Assembly (NCBI RefSeq): GCF_010119975.1
Contig: NZ_CP048222.1
Location: forward strand, 7,354,501 to 7,418,500
From: Rhodocytophaga rosea
GTDB taxonomy: Bacteria; Bacteroidota; Bacteroidia; Cytophagales; 172606-1
Direction of reading: 5' to 3'
Length of the DNA stretch: 64,000 nt
A program made the translations under genes and the position numbers. The notes below the pieces were generated by a model. It worked only from the letters and a program-made list of their open reading frames with translations. It searched no databases and was not told where the DNA came from. Below are positions 28,244 through 36,802 of the stretch, one piece after another (the first letter of the stretch is position 1; each line of letters begins with the position of its first letter).

Positions 28244-29725
28244 TTAATTAGTAAGGGTGAGGGGCGAAACCTTAATCGCCTTGAATTTTACATTGCCATG
28301 TTTGGCATAAAACCACAGTACATTGCCTTTTTGCTCTGGTAAGCGGTTCACTATACACCTTCTATTGTCTACATCTACGTCTATGATTCCATCTTTCATA
28401 ATAATATCTACTTTCAAAGGCTTGTCCAATCCTTCTACCGAATTTATTTCTGAGTTATGCAGCTTAACAGTCTGATGGCTGGCCGAAAAAGAAAGATTAT
28501 ATCCTGTAGAACCATTTTCATTGGAACGCAACAATAATCCAAATTCCTCATTGGTGCCGGTAGGCTCAATTTCAATGGTGATTCTGCCATTAACTGGTAT
28601 GTTCTCAAAGTGTGCCGTACCTACGCCATTGGGTGCATGAATCGAAAAGCTGTTTTCAGATAATTCCTGCACCAGCGAATCTTTCATTAGTTTCAATGCG
28701 ACAGGCGAGCTTTTTTCCGGCAGCATTTCAGGCGGAAATTTGGTTCCCAGTGTCCCGTTTGGCAATTGTACCAGTTCCCGGAAAACGGCATTCCCTCCAA
28801 ACATTTCGTTGGTATTATCTTTATTTTCCTTCCGGGAAGGAACCCAGGCCGCAACGATTCGCCGGTTGTTTTTAAACTCTGCTGTTTTAGCTACATTCGA
28901 CCAGTCTTCCACCAAGGCCTGATCATCTGGCTGTTCCCAGGGACCATAGGGATTTTTTGATTTTACATAATAGGTATCACCGGCATCACCATAGATCAGA
29001 TAATACCAGTTATTCCATTTGAAGTAGTCCGGGCATTCAGGAACAGACCGTTGACCGGTTAAAATAGGTGGTTTGATATCCCACTTTTTTAAATCTTTAG
29101 AAACCATATGTACCAGACTACCATCCCAGTGATGAATAGCAGATTGATTACTCCGGCTGGAGACGAATAAGTGGAAAACGCCCTCTTTGTCTACGAATAC
29201 CTTAGGATCTCTGAAATCTCTGGTGCTGTATCCTGGGGCAGAAGTATAGAAAGGATTGGGTTTTTGCTTGGTGAAGTGTATGCCATCGTCGCTAATGGCG
29301 TAGCTGAGTTGCTCATTTACTTTTCCATCTACGAGCAATCTGGTGGCATAAAAAGCATAGAATTTATTATTATGATGGACCACTGAGCCGGTACAAATGG
29401 ATTTTTCCCATTCCTCATCAATGCCCAGCACAACCGGATAATGTTTCCAGGTTTTTAAATCTTTAGTAGTGCTTACTGCCCATTGATGCCCGCCTAAGCC
29501 ATTGAGCGCCGAATGGTGGGCAGAGTCCAGTAACCAGTACAAATAATAGGTACCATTGTGGCTGAAAGGAATACAATCGCCTACAAACAGTTCGTTTCCC
29601 TTGGGCACAAAATACTGCATATTATTTACCGGCTGAACATCCGGATTATAATTCACTTTAAATTGCCCAATGGCTTGTTGGACACACACAATCAGGAAGA
29701 ATACTATTACTTTTTCTTTTAGCAT
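28244..29725 (-). CDS. GH32-like exported glycoside hydrolase
   Basis: A signal peptide (1-20) is followed by a five-bladed beta-propeller of the GH32/GH68/GH43 clan. The three acidic landmarks of GH32 can be matched: Asp50 in FVGDCIPF (nucleophile position), FRDPKVF at 171-177 (transition-state stabiliser RDP, Asp173), and PECPDYF with Glu230 (general acid/base EC motif). A C-terminal beta-sandwich (about 370-490, FSIHAPNG, ITIEIEPTG, VDVDNRRCIV) is typical of GH32. The first motif deviates from the classic WMNDPNG, so it may be an atypical subfamily. Expected activity is beta-fructosidase (levan, inulin or sucrose). It sits between SusD and the ROK kinase. Confidence 0.82.
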   Translation of the reverse strand: MLKEKVIVFFLIVCVQQAIGQFKVNYNPDVQPVNNMQYFVPKGNELFVGDCIPFSHNGTYYLYWLLDSAHHSALNGLGGHQWAVSTTKDLKTWKHYPVVLGIDEEWEKSICTGSVVHHNNKFYAFYATRLLVDGKVNEQLSYAISDDGIHFTKQKPNPFYTSAPGYSTRDFRDPKVFVDKEGVFHLFVSSRSNQSAIHHWDGSLVHMVSKDLKKWDIKPPILTGQRSVPECPDYFKWNNWYYLIYGDAGDTYYVKSKNPYGPWEQPDDQALVEDWSNVAKTAEFKNNRRIVAAWVPSRKENKDNTNEMFGGNAVFRELVQLPNGTLGTKFPPEMLPEKSSPVALKLMKDSLVQELSENSFSIHAPNGVGTAHFENIPVNGRITIEIEPTGTNEEFGLLLRSNENGSTGYNLSFSASHQTVKLHNSEINSVEGLDKPLKVDIIMKDGIIDVDVDNRRCIVNRLPEQKGNVLWFYAKHGNVKFKAIKVSPLTLTN

Positions 29726-29824
29726 ATGGAGTATAGGTTATAGGCAATGAATAGTCAGATACATTAATTTTACTTGAATCATATCCACCAGAAACGTTCA
29801 GGTGGATATGATTAGAAGCATGGA

Positions 29825-31585
29825 TTACCAGCCCTTGTTTTGCTTGTACAATCCCTGGGAAAAGTTAATCTGTGCTTGTGGAATTGGGAAATATTCGTCT
29901 CTGTTTTTCTTAAAGAAAGCATCTTTTAGGAAACTAAACGTGGTTTTCTCTTTGGTAAAATAAGCATTCAGCGTTTCGGCGGCAATTCCCCAGCGGACCA
30001 GATCAAAAAAGCGGACACCTTCGGTTGAAAATTCTAACCTTCTTTCCCACTGCAAGGCTTTCCGGGCAAAATCCTGTGTCCAGTTGCAATTTACCCCATT
30101 GATATAGGAACTCACCTTGTAATTAGAGATAGGGCTTCCATTGTTGCGGACTAATCTGCCTGTACTATTGGCAGCCCGTTCCCGGATCTGATTGATCAAA
30201 GGTAATGCCTGATCTTGTTGACCTAATTCGATATACGCTTCTGCCAGCCAGAGCAACACATCATCGTAGCGGATAATATCTGCATTACGTGAGGTACCCA
30301 TAAACGGCCCTAATTTCACAAAACAGGAGCTATTATAATGTTCCAGTGCTTTCATACTGGTTAAATACCCATATACTTCAGGCACCCGTCTCCAGCTCTT
30401 GGTCGTAACAAAATTGGGATCGTATTTCCAGGGGTGGGTAGGAATGCCAATGGTATGATCCATCCTGGGGTCAACGGTCTGGCTCATAAAATCAATGGTG
30501 CTGAGATCGTTTACATTCGCCCAGGTATTGATTTTATAAAGGAATTCGTTATTGTAGGTATCCATCATAGGCAGTCCGGTAACCTGGTCTGTTTTGAAGG
30601 CATTGAGCATGGTATAACTGGGATTGAGGAAATCACAGCATCCAAACTGAGGCGCCATATTATAGGCAACGCCGGTAGCGAGTTGAATTTTACCATTCTG
30701 CGTACCATCATCCTGCGAATATTGCACTGAGAAGATAGATTCCGGCCCATTTTCAAAGCCACACAAGAAGTTGTCTGCAAAATCAGGCGACAGACTTCTG
30801 CCTCCTTGATTCACAATATTATTGCATAAGGTAATAACTTCCTGCAACCTGGCCTGATTGATATTGACTACATTGTTGTTATCATCCTGCTCATAGGCCT
30901 GGTATAAGCGGGTTTTAGCCAGATACGCCCAGGCCGCTACTTTGCTAGCCTGTCCTACTTGCTCTTGAACCAGGGGAAGGTTATCTACGGCAAACTGAAA
31001 ATCTTCGGCTATTTTGTTCCATAATTCATCGCTTATAAAGGTGTCGTTGGTTAAGGTATTTAATTGTTCTTTGGGCAAAGAAGCATCTACCCAAACCGGA
31101 TGTTTGTAGAGAATTTTCAATATAAAATGCCAGTGACCCCGTAAAAACCGGCATTCGGCCTGACGCATTTTTAAGTTCGGATAATTGGCTTCTGTCATGT
31201 TTTCCATGCGCCGGAGTGCATCATTAGCCCTGCCTAAATTTTCGTAGAGATAAATCCAGATGTCGTTTATTTGCCCGTTGGTAGGAGCCAGCAGGTTAAA
31301 GGTTTCCATGATGTGCTGGTCAAAATTATCTCCGGTTCCGCCACCCCCTTTATAGGCATCATCGCTGCGGACGCTGCCCCAGATCCAGGGTACTGAGGCC
31401 ATCTGAGATAAGAAAAAATCGTTGCTCAATGTGGCATAGGCAGCAATTACCATTTTATCTATTTCTTCTGGGGTATTGAGCTGCTCAGAACTTAGTACTC
31501 CTTTGGGTTTAAAATCCAGGTAATCTCTACACGATTGTGCGACCAGAGACACGATAGTTAGTAAAATTATGATAGTCCGTTTCAT
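29825..31585 (-). CDS. SusD/RagB-family nutrient-uptake lipoprotein
   Basis: Surface-exposed glycan-binding lipoprotein that caps the SusC channel. Signal peptide with lipobox Cys19 (LVAQSC). Mature start RDYLDFKPKGVLSSEQL is typical of SusD. TPR-like helices are visible (AECRFLRGHWHFILKIL; SKVAAWAYLAKTRLYQAY). The C-terminal region has the family segments RYDDVLLWLAEAYIELG, ALQWERRLEFSTEGVRFFDL and the terminal YFPIPQAQINFSQGLYKQN. Length 586. It starts 22 bp after the SusC gene stop on the same strand, as in nearly all polysaccharide-utilisation loci. The ligand is inferred from the neighbouring GH32-like enzyme to be a fructan. Confidence 0.96.
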   Translation of the reverse strand: MKRTIIILLTIVSLVAQSCRDYLDFKPKGVLSSEQLNTPEEIDKMVIAAYATLSNDFFLSQMASVPWIWGSVRSDDAYKGGGGTGDNFDQHIMETFNLLAPTNGQINDIWIYLYENLGRANDALRRMENMTEANYPNLKMRQAECRFLRGHWHFILKILYKHPVWVDASLPKEQLNTLTNDTFISDELWNKIAEDFQFAVDNLPLVQEQVGQASKVAAWAYLAKTRLYQAYEQDDNNNVVNINQARLQEVITLCNNIVNQGGRSLSPDFADNFLCGFENGPESIFSVQYSQDDGTQNGKIQLATGVAYNMAPQFGCCDFLNPSYTMLNAFKTDQVTGLPMMDTYNNEFLYKINTWANVNDLSTIDFMSQTVDPRMDHTIGIPTHPWKYDPNFVTTKSWRRVPEVYGYLTSMKALEHYNSSCFVKLGPFMGTSRNADIIRYDDVLLWLAEAYIELGQQDQALPLINQIRERAANSTGRLVRNNGSPISNYKVSSYINGVNCNWTQDFARKALQWERRLEFSTEGVRFFDLVRWGIAAETLNAYFTKEKTTFSFLKDAFFKKNRDEYFPIPQAQINFSQGLYKQNKGW

Positions 31586-31607
31586 AACTTAAAAATTGAA
31601 AGGTGGT

Positions 31608-34600
31608 TTAAAAAGATAGGTCGACGCCAAACGTTACATTCCTGGTGAGAGGATAGGTTAAAAACGGATTCTCAGGATCAGGGGCATATATCTTATTTAC
31701 CCCTTTGTTATCCTTGAGTGCAAACAGGTTTTCGCCCATTACAAACATCCGCAAGGTTCCAAGCTTAACTGCATCAAGAATACCTCTGGGGAAAGCATAG
31801 GACAATTGCAAGGTTCTGAGTTTAGTATAACTGCCATTCACAAACAAATAGTCAGAAGAGCGGAACTCATCGTTGGCATTTACCAGGCTCAGGGCAGGCA
31901 GTGGCGAACCTGGATTTTGCGGGGACCAGGCATCAAATACACCAGTTCCGAAATTCATTCCGTTGTTGACACGGGTAAAATCGCCTTTAATTCCATCGTT
32001 GGTCAGTTTTCCCAACACACCCTGAAAGAAAGCCGAGAGTGTAAAATTTTTGTAGCTGACATCAAAGCCTAACCCATATTCAACATCCGGCAAGGTGGTT
32101 CCCAGCCAGGTTTGGTCCAGTGCATCTACTTTTCCATCGCCATTGAGGTCTTTGTAGCGGATTCTGCCAATGCCTTTTCCAGGCTGCGCCGCATGTGCAG
32201 TTACTTCTTCTTCATTCTGGAAAAGGCCATCGGTTACATAGCCGAAAATAGACCGTTGTGAATGCCACAGAATGGTTTGCTCCACATTACCAGGATAGGA
32301 ACGGATCACGGATTCCGGCAAATTGGTTATTTTATCCCGGAAATGAGCAGCATTTCCATAAATTGAGTAAGTAAAAGGACCGCTGGTATTTTGATAGGCA
32401 AGCGATAGTTCAAAGCCGTTATTTTTGGCAGTAGCGCCATTTATCCATCGGTTGCCTCCTTCACCAATTACTGCCGAATACGGAGGTCGAATCAGAATAT
32501 CTTTTGTATTCCGGGTAAAGTAGTCAATGGAACCTGTAATGCGGTTTTTAAAGAAGCCGAAGTCTATCCCTATATTGATTTCATCGGTGGTTTCCCATTT
32601 TAAATTATCATTCCCCTGCTGCAGAGCCACATAGCCGGAGGGCAGAATACCGCTATTGTTTCCGTTGATGTCATAGGCGGTTCCGATGGTTCGCCAGGCC
32701 CCATACCAGTCCCTGAAATCCATGGTACCATAATTCGGTGCATACAAGCCAAACCTAGCCAGGTTTCCTATTTTCTGATTGCCCACTCGTCCAATGCCAG
32801 CCCTGATTTTCAGATTGGATATAACATCCACAGAGCTCATGAACGCTTCATTACTGATTCTCCAGCCAATGTTAGCTGCAGGGAATAATCCGAACTGCTG
32901 ATTTTTACCGAACCTCGAAGATCCATCGTAGCGGAGCGTCACTGAGGCCAGGTATTTGTCGGCTAAATTGTAGTTGACTTTTCCAAAGTAGGACAATAAT
33001 TGATAGCCGGTTCTGCTGCCTCCCGAACTCGCTGTGCCGGTTCCGGCATCCAGTTGAAAAAAGTCAAAATCCTGGGTGGCAAAATCTTCTTTCCTGGCAA
33101 CCGTCGTTTTGTAATCTTCTTTTACGGTTTCTAGTCCCACCAGAAAATTGAGTGAATTAGCCCCCAACTGAAGGTTATAATCTGCAGTATTAGTCCAGGT
33201 CAGGTTGGTACGTTCGCCATGAAACACACTGAGCCTATTTACACTCTGGGTCAGAAATCCTTCTGTATATTTTTCTTGAATCCACCAGTTATTGGAAAAA
33301 GTATAATCCAAGCCGATACTTGATCTTAAAGTAAAATTGTCGAAAGGAATTAATTCGGCATATACATTTCCAAACAGGATCAGGTTATTGTCTTTATTAT
33401 TGCGGTTGATATACATCATGTGCAGCGGATTATTCCGGTCGCTCATTCCAGATCCCAAGGGGCCAGCCCACGTACCATCGGTTCTGTATACCGGCAAAAT
33501 GGGGTTCTGATAGGTTGCCAGATAATCCATTCCTGCGCCACCCAGATCCGTTGGTTCGGGAGTTTCCCTGGTTTTGGCAATGTTCAGGTTCTGGCCGATC
33601 CGGAACCGGTTGTTGAACATTTTATGCGAGGTATTGAGCCTCATGTTCATTTTAGAAAAATTTGAATACTCTTTAACCCCCTTATTATGCAAATACCCGA
33701 ACTGTAACAAAGCAGATGTTGACTCACTTCCTCCGGATAAAGTCAGGTTATTGTTGGTTACAAAACCAGTGCGGTATACTACATCCTGCCAGTCGGTTCC
33801 CGGAACCTGAGCCGGAGTCAGGGAAGAAGGATCTCCGCCTATCCATTGTACCGGCGTAACATTGTTTAACACCGCATTTGCTCCTGTTCCTGTATAATCA
33901 AATGCATATAAAGCGCTGTGAATGGAAGGATCAGTGCCGTCGTTGATAGAAGCCTGCCAAAGCGCCCTGCCTCTTTCTATAGTATTGGCCGCATCAATTT
34001 TTCCGAAACGGTTCTGAAAAGAAGCCGATGAACTCAGTTGTACCTTGAGTTTGCCTTTTCCCTGTTTGGTGGTGATAATAATTACGCCGTTAGAAGCCCT
34101 GGCACCATAAATAGAGGCAGCTGATGCATCTTTTAATACCTGAATAGATTCAATGGCATTAGGATCAATATTTTGGAGTGGAGAAACATTTTTAGTCGTC
34201 GAACCATTGGCAGCACCCCGGCCTGAAATTACATCGTTGGCGGTTGTAGGAACCCCATCTATGATATACAGTGGAGAATTATCCCCTAATGTATTTAGAC
34301 CCCGGATCAATACCTGCCCAGTCTGGCCACTGGGTTGCCCGCTGGATTCAATGTATAATCCCGGCACTCTTCCTTGCAAGGTCTGCAATACATTGGGCCT
34401 GGGAATGTCTCTCACTTTGTTAAGATCTACTACTGCCACCGCACCCGTTAAATCAGACTTTTTTTCTGTACCATATCCGGTAACTACTACTTCTGATAAG
34501 GTTTGCACATCGGCCTGAAGTACTACATCTATGGTGGATTGATTACCCACTGGAACTTCTTTTCCGAAATAACCAATAAATGAAATGATCAGCACATCCT

Positions 34601-34829
34601 GTGCAGAAGAAATGCCTAGGGAATACCCTCCATTAGAATCAGAGGTAGTTCCTGAAGTAGTGCCTTTCACAATGATATTTGCCCCTGGAAGCGGATTTCC
34701 CTGTTCATCTTTAATGGTACCGCTCACAGTCCGTAGCTGCGCCAGACTCACCTGTGCCAGTAAAAGCAGACACACCATGAGAAGCACCCTGCTCATACGC
34801 CTGTGGTTAAGTAAAATATTCCTTTTCAT
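31608..34829 (-). CDS. SusC/RagA-family TonB-linked outer-membrane protein
   Basis: TonB-dependent glycan importer, 1073 residues. Signal peptide to about residue 30 (LLLLAQVSLA). CarboxypepD_reg-like domain at about 34-107, with GTIKDEQGNPLPGANIIVKG. TonB-box-like motif SEVVVTGYGT at 112-121. Plug domain with LQGRVPGLYIESSGQPSG and VLIRGLNTLG (about 125-245), then a 22-strand beta-barrel ending in the typical aromatic terminus NVTFGVDLSF. It is the first gene of the leftward PUL operon, divergent from a GntR/LacI-type regulator across a 302-bp region with repeated TTTACAT boxes. It forms a complex with the SusD protein encoded next. Confidence 0.97.
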   Translation of the reverse strand: MKRNILLNHRRMSRVLLMVCLLLLAQVSLAQLRTVSGTIKDEQGNPLPGANIIVKGTTSGTTSDSNGGYSLGISSAQDVLIISFIGYFGKEVPVGNQSTIDVVLQADVQTLSEVVVTGYGTEKKSDLTGAVAVVDLNKVRDIPRPNVLQTLQGRVPGLYIESSGQPSGQTGQVLIRGLNTLGDNSPLYIIDGVPTTANDVISGRGAANGSTTKNVSPLQNIDPNAIESIQVLKDASAASIYGARASNGVIIITTKQGKGKLKVQLSSSASFQNRFGKIDAANTIERGRALWQASINDGTDPSIHSALYAFDYTGTGANAVLNNVTPVQWIGGDPSSLTPAQVPGTDWQDVVYRTGFVTNNNLTLSGGSESTSALLQFGYLHNKGVKEYSNFSKMNMRLNTSHKMFNNRFRIGQNLNIAKTRETPEPTDLGGAGMDYLATYQNPILPVYRTDGTWAGPLGSGMSDRNNPLHMMYINRNNKDNNLILFGNVYAELIPFDNFTLRSSIGLDYTFSNNWWIQEKYTEGFLTQSVNRLSVFHGERTNLTWTNTADYNLQLGANSLNFLVGLETVKEDYKTTVARKEDFATQDFDFFQLDAGTGTASSGGSRTGYQLLSYFGKVNYNLADKYLASVTLRYDGSSRFGKNQQFGLFPAANIGWRISNEAFMSSVDVISNLKIRAGIGRVGNQKIGNLARFGLYAPNYGTMDFRDWYGAWRTIGTAYDINGNNSGILPSGYVALQQGNDNLKWETTDEINIGIDFGFFKNRITGSIDYFTRNTKDILIRPPYSAVIGEGGNRWINGATAKNNGFELSLAYQNTSGPFTYSIYGNAAHFRDKITNLPESVIRSYPGNVEQTILWHSQRSIFGYVTDGLFQNEEEVTAHAAQPGKGIGRIRYKDLNGDGKVDALDQTWLGTTLPDVEYGLGFDVSYKNFTLSAFFQGVLGKLTNDGIKGDFTRVNNGMNFGTGVFDAWSPQNPGSPLPALSLVNANDEFRSSDYLFVNGSYTKLRTLQLSYAFPRGILDAVKLGTLRMFVMGENLFALKDNKGVNKIYAPDPENPFLTYPLTRNVTFGVDLSF

Positions 34830-35131
34830 ATTTATTAGATTTTGGTTGGGGTGATTAAATAGTTTTATGGATACTTTACATTTTGTTTACATTATATTTA
34901 TTAAAACTAACATTTAAGTGTACTAAAGTATATATTTGATTTACATTTGCAATAGAATAAGTAAAATATTTTATAGAAAAATACAAAATAGAACTTTTTT
35001 AAGCCGAAAAATTAGATTTTTTGTAGGAAATATATGTAAATGTAAAGTATATGTAAATATTTTTGGCTTTTAATATTCTTTACATTTTATTTACATTTAA
35101 TTAATAATTTTGAAAGAACTTAATTCATATA
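34830..35131. promoter_or_regulatory. Divergent PUL control region with eight TTTACAT boxes
   Basis: The 302 bp between SusC and the regulator gene contain eight exact copies of TTTACAT or its complement ATGTAAA. Starts are at 34875, 34886, 34940, 35034, 35040, 35051, 35079 and 35090. Three pairs are spaced exactly 11 bp (34875/34886, 35040/35051, 35079/35090), one helical turn. The 21-bp blocks at 34874-34894 and 35078-35098 agree at 19 positions. This looks like an operator array for the GntR/LacI-type repressor encoded alongside. A Bacteroidota -7-like box TAATTTTG (35105-35112) precedes the regulator start. Binding is inferred. Confidence 0.6.
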
Positions 35132-36220
35132 ATGAGCGCCAAAAAGGTTACAGAAACAATTGCCAGATTCAGGAATGATATTTTAAATGGGACTCTTCCC
35201 TTTGGAAGTTTGCTTCCTTCCGAAAAGGAACTCGCTGCCGAAATGCAGGTTTCCCGGCCTACCGTAGCTAAAGTCTACAATGCTTTACAAAAAGAGGGCT
35301 TGCTGAAAAAAACACCTGGGCAAGGAACTACCGTGGTATTTAATGGGGAAAGAAAAAAATACACCTTTGGCTTATTATTGCCTGGGGCAGGAGAGTCAGA
35401 AATTTTTGGTGCCATTCATGATCATTTCCTGGCCATAGAAAAGGAAAAAGAGCCAAAATTTTTGTGGGAAGGGGCGATTGCCAACCATGCGCAGGTCAGG
35501 CAAAATTCTATCATTAAAATATGTGAAAGGTATATTGAAGAAAACGTGAGTGGTGTTTTCTTTGCGCCTTTAGAAAGAACAGAAAATGCAGCAGGGGTGA
35601 ATAAAAAGGTTTGCGAACTATTTGACAAAGAAAATATTCCGGTCATTTTAATTGACAGAGATATATACTCGTTTCCCGAACGCAGCCAGTATCCTGTAAT
35701 TGGCCTGGATAACTTCAACGCCGGGTATATAATGACCAAGCACCTAATAGAATCCGGATGTGAGAAAATATACTTTTGTTACCGCAAAGACTCCGCCAGT
35801 AGCATTTACAAACGGATTGCCGGCTGCAATAGTGCCTGTTTTGATGCCGGTATTCCTTTTAGCAGAGAACATATTATGGTAGGAGAGCCTGCTGATTTAA
35901 ACTTCGTCAGAAAGATGAAAATCGTACCCAAAAAGACTGGCGTATTATGTGCCAATGATTCAACGGCAGCTGTGATCATGTCTAGTTTTAAGCAGATTGG
36001 TATCCTTGTTTCCCGGCATGTGTTGGTAGCTGGTTACGATGATATGAAGTATGGGAAAGTATTACAACCCTCGCTTACTACTTATCAACAGCCACTGTTC
36101 GAAATTGTAACCATCAGCTACGAGATGATGCTGAACAGGCTTGTAACGCAACATTCCATAGCTGCCAACATTAGCCTGACTGGTGAACTAATAGCCCGCG
36201 AATCAACAAAATTTGCTTGA
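35132..36220 (+). CDS. GntR-type HTH / LacI-type sensor transcriptional regulator
   Basis: 362 residues. The GntR winged helix at 1-70 includes LPSEKELAAEMQVSRPTVAK and GLLKKTPGQGTTVVF. It is fused to a periplasmic-binding-protein-like sugar sensor of the LacI/GalR kind (about 75-362, with YTFGLLLPGAGESEIF, VSGVFFAPLERTEN, VLCANDSTAAVIM and LVAGYDDMKYGKVLQPSLTT). The architecture resembles Bacillus AraR. It is divergent from the SusC-to-MFS operon and is the obvious candidate for its sugar-responsive repressor, acting at the TTTACAT array. The effector, perhaps fructose or a phosphorylated sugar, is unknown. Confidence 0.93.
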   Translation: MSAKKVTETIARFRNDILNGTLPFGSLLPSEKELAAEMQVSRPTVAKVYNALQKEGLLKKTPGQGTTVVFNGERKKYTFGLLLPGAGESEIFGAIHDHFLAIEKEKEPKFLWEGAIANHAQVRQNSIIKICERYIEENVSGVFFAPLERTENAAGVNKKVCELFDKENIPVILIDRDIYSFPERSQYPVIGLDNFNAGYIMTKHLIESGCEKIYFCYRKDSASSIYKRIAGCNSACFDAGIPFSREHIMVGEPADLNFVRKMKIVPKKTGVLCANDSTAAVIMSSFKQIGILVSRHVLVAGYDDMKYGKVLQPSLTTYQQPLFEIVTISYEMMLNRLVTQHSIAANISLTGELIARESTKFA

Positions 36221-36269
36221 AATAATAGGGTTAGAGGGATATATATTCTGTGAAAATCAGGACTTTAAG

Positions 36270-36318
36270 ATCTATAATTAACGAATATACTTTCAGGGTA
36301 TCTTCGTTAATTATAGAT
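36270..36318. repeat. 49-bp near-perfect palindrome between convergent genes
   Basis: Arms ATCTATAATTAACGAA (36270-36285) and TTCGTTAATTATAGAT (36303-36318) pair over 16 bp without mismatch. After one mismatch, ATAC and GTAT add four more pairs, leaving a 7-base loop TTTCAGG. It lies 50 bp behind the regulator gene and before the end of the SRPBCC remnant. No T-run follows, so it is not a standard terminator; it could still stop transcription from both sides or be a small mobile repeat. Confidence 0.6.
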
Positions 36319-36405
36319 AAATTGTATTGCTAAACACTCTGTTGGGTACTATTTAAAGTAGTATCATTTTCTTTCCTAATAGTTAAGACCCGTGTTTTGT
36401 TTATA

Positions 36406-36772
36406 TTAACCCTTTTCTTCTAAAAGTTTTTTCAGGCCTGTCAGCATCATGGTCCAGTTCTTTTCAGATTCCTCTTTTGCTTGTTGGGTGGCATTCTTGT
36501 CTTGTGAGAGAGAAATAAGGGTTTGTGAATCCCTGTCTGTCAATTCAATAGTAACCGTGTGATAATTTTCGGGAATATCCGGCTGTCCGGTAAGGGGACT
36601 GAAATGGCTATATTGTAGCCTGGTTTGTGGGTTAATTTGAAGTAATACTCCCTTGTCTTCATATTGTTTCCCTTTCCATTCTCCTTTCCAAACGATTTGG
36701 CTACCCTTTTTCCAGTCGGAAATAACCGTAGTGCCAAGCATATATATTTTTATCTTTTCAGGGTTTATTACT
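36406..36772 (-). pseudogene. AHSA1/SRPBCC-family gene, 3' part, split by IS110 element
   Basis: C-terminal three quarters of a START/Bet v 1-fold protein (AHSA1-like). Reading leftward, the frame carries INPEKIKIYMLGTTVISDW, IVWKGEWKGKQYEDKG and LQYSHFSPLTGQPDIPENYH, ending LKKLLEEKG. The apparent ATG at 36741 is internal: coding similarity continues upstream of it to the edge of the IS110 element near 36772. The missing first 25 residues lie 1.6 kb away at 38412-38485. Intact members (about 140-160 residues) bind hydrophobic ligands or resemble Hsp90 activators; this copy is presumably non-functional. Confidence 0.85.
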
Positions 36773-36802
36773 ACTGACTAACGTCTATGTCTACAGTTAA
36801 AT

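Noticed and set aside
36406-36741. Stand-alone 111-residue SRPBCC protein
   Set aside because: Coding similarity continues upstream of its ATG to the IS110 edge, and the true start lies beyond the element, so this is half of a broken gene.
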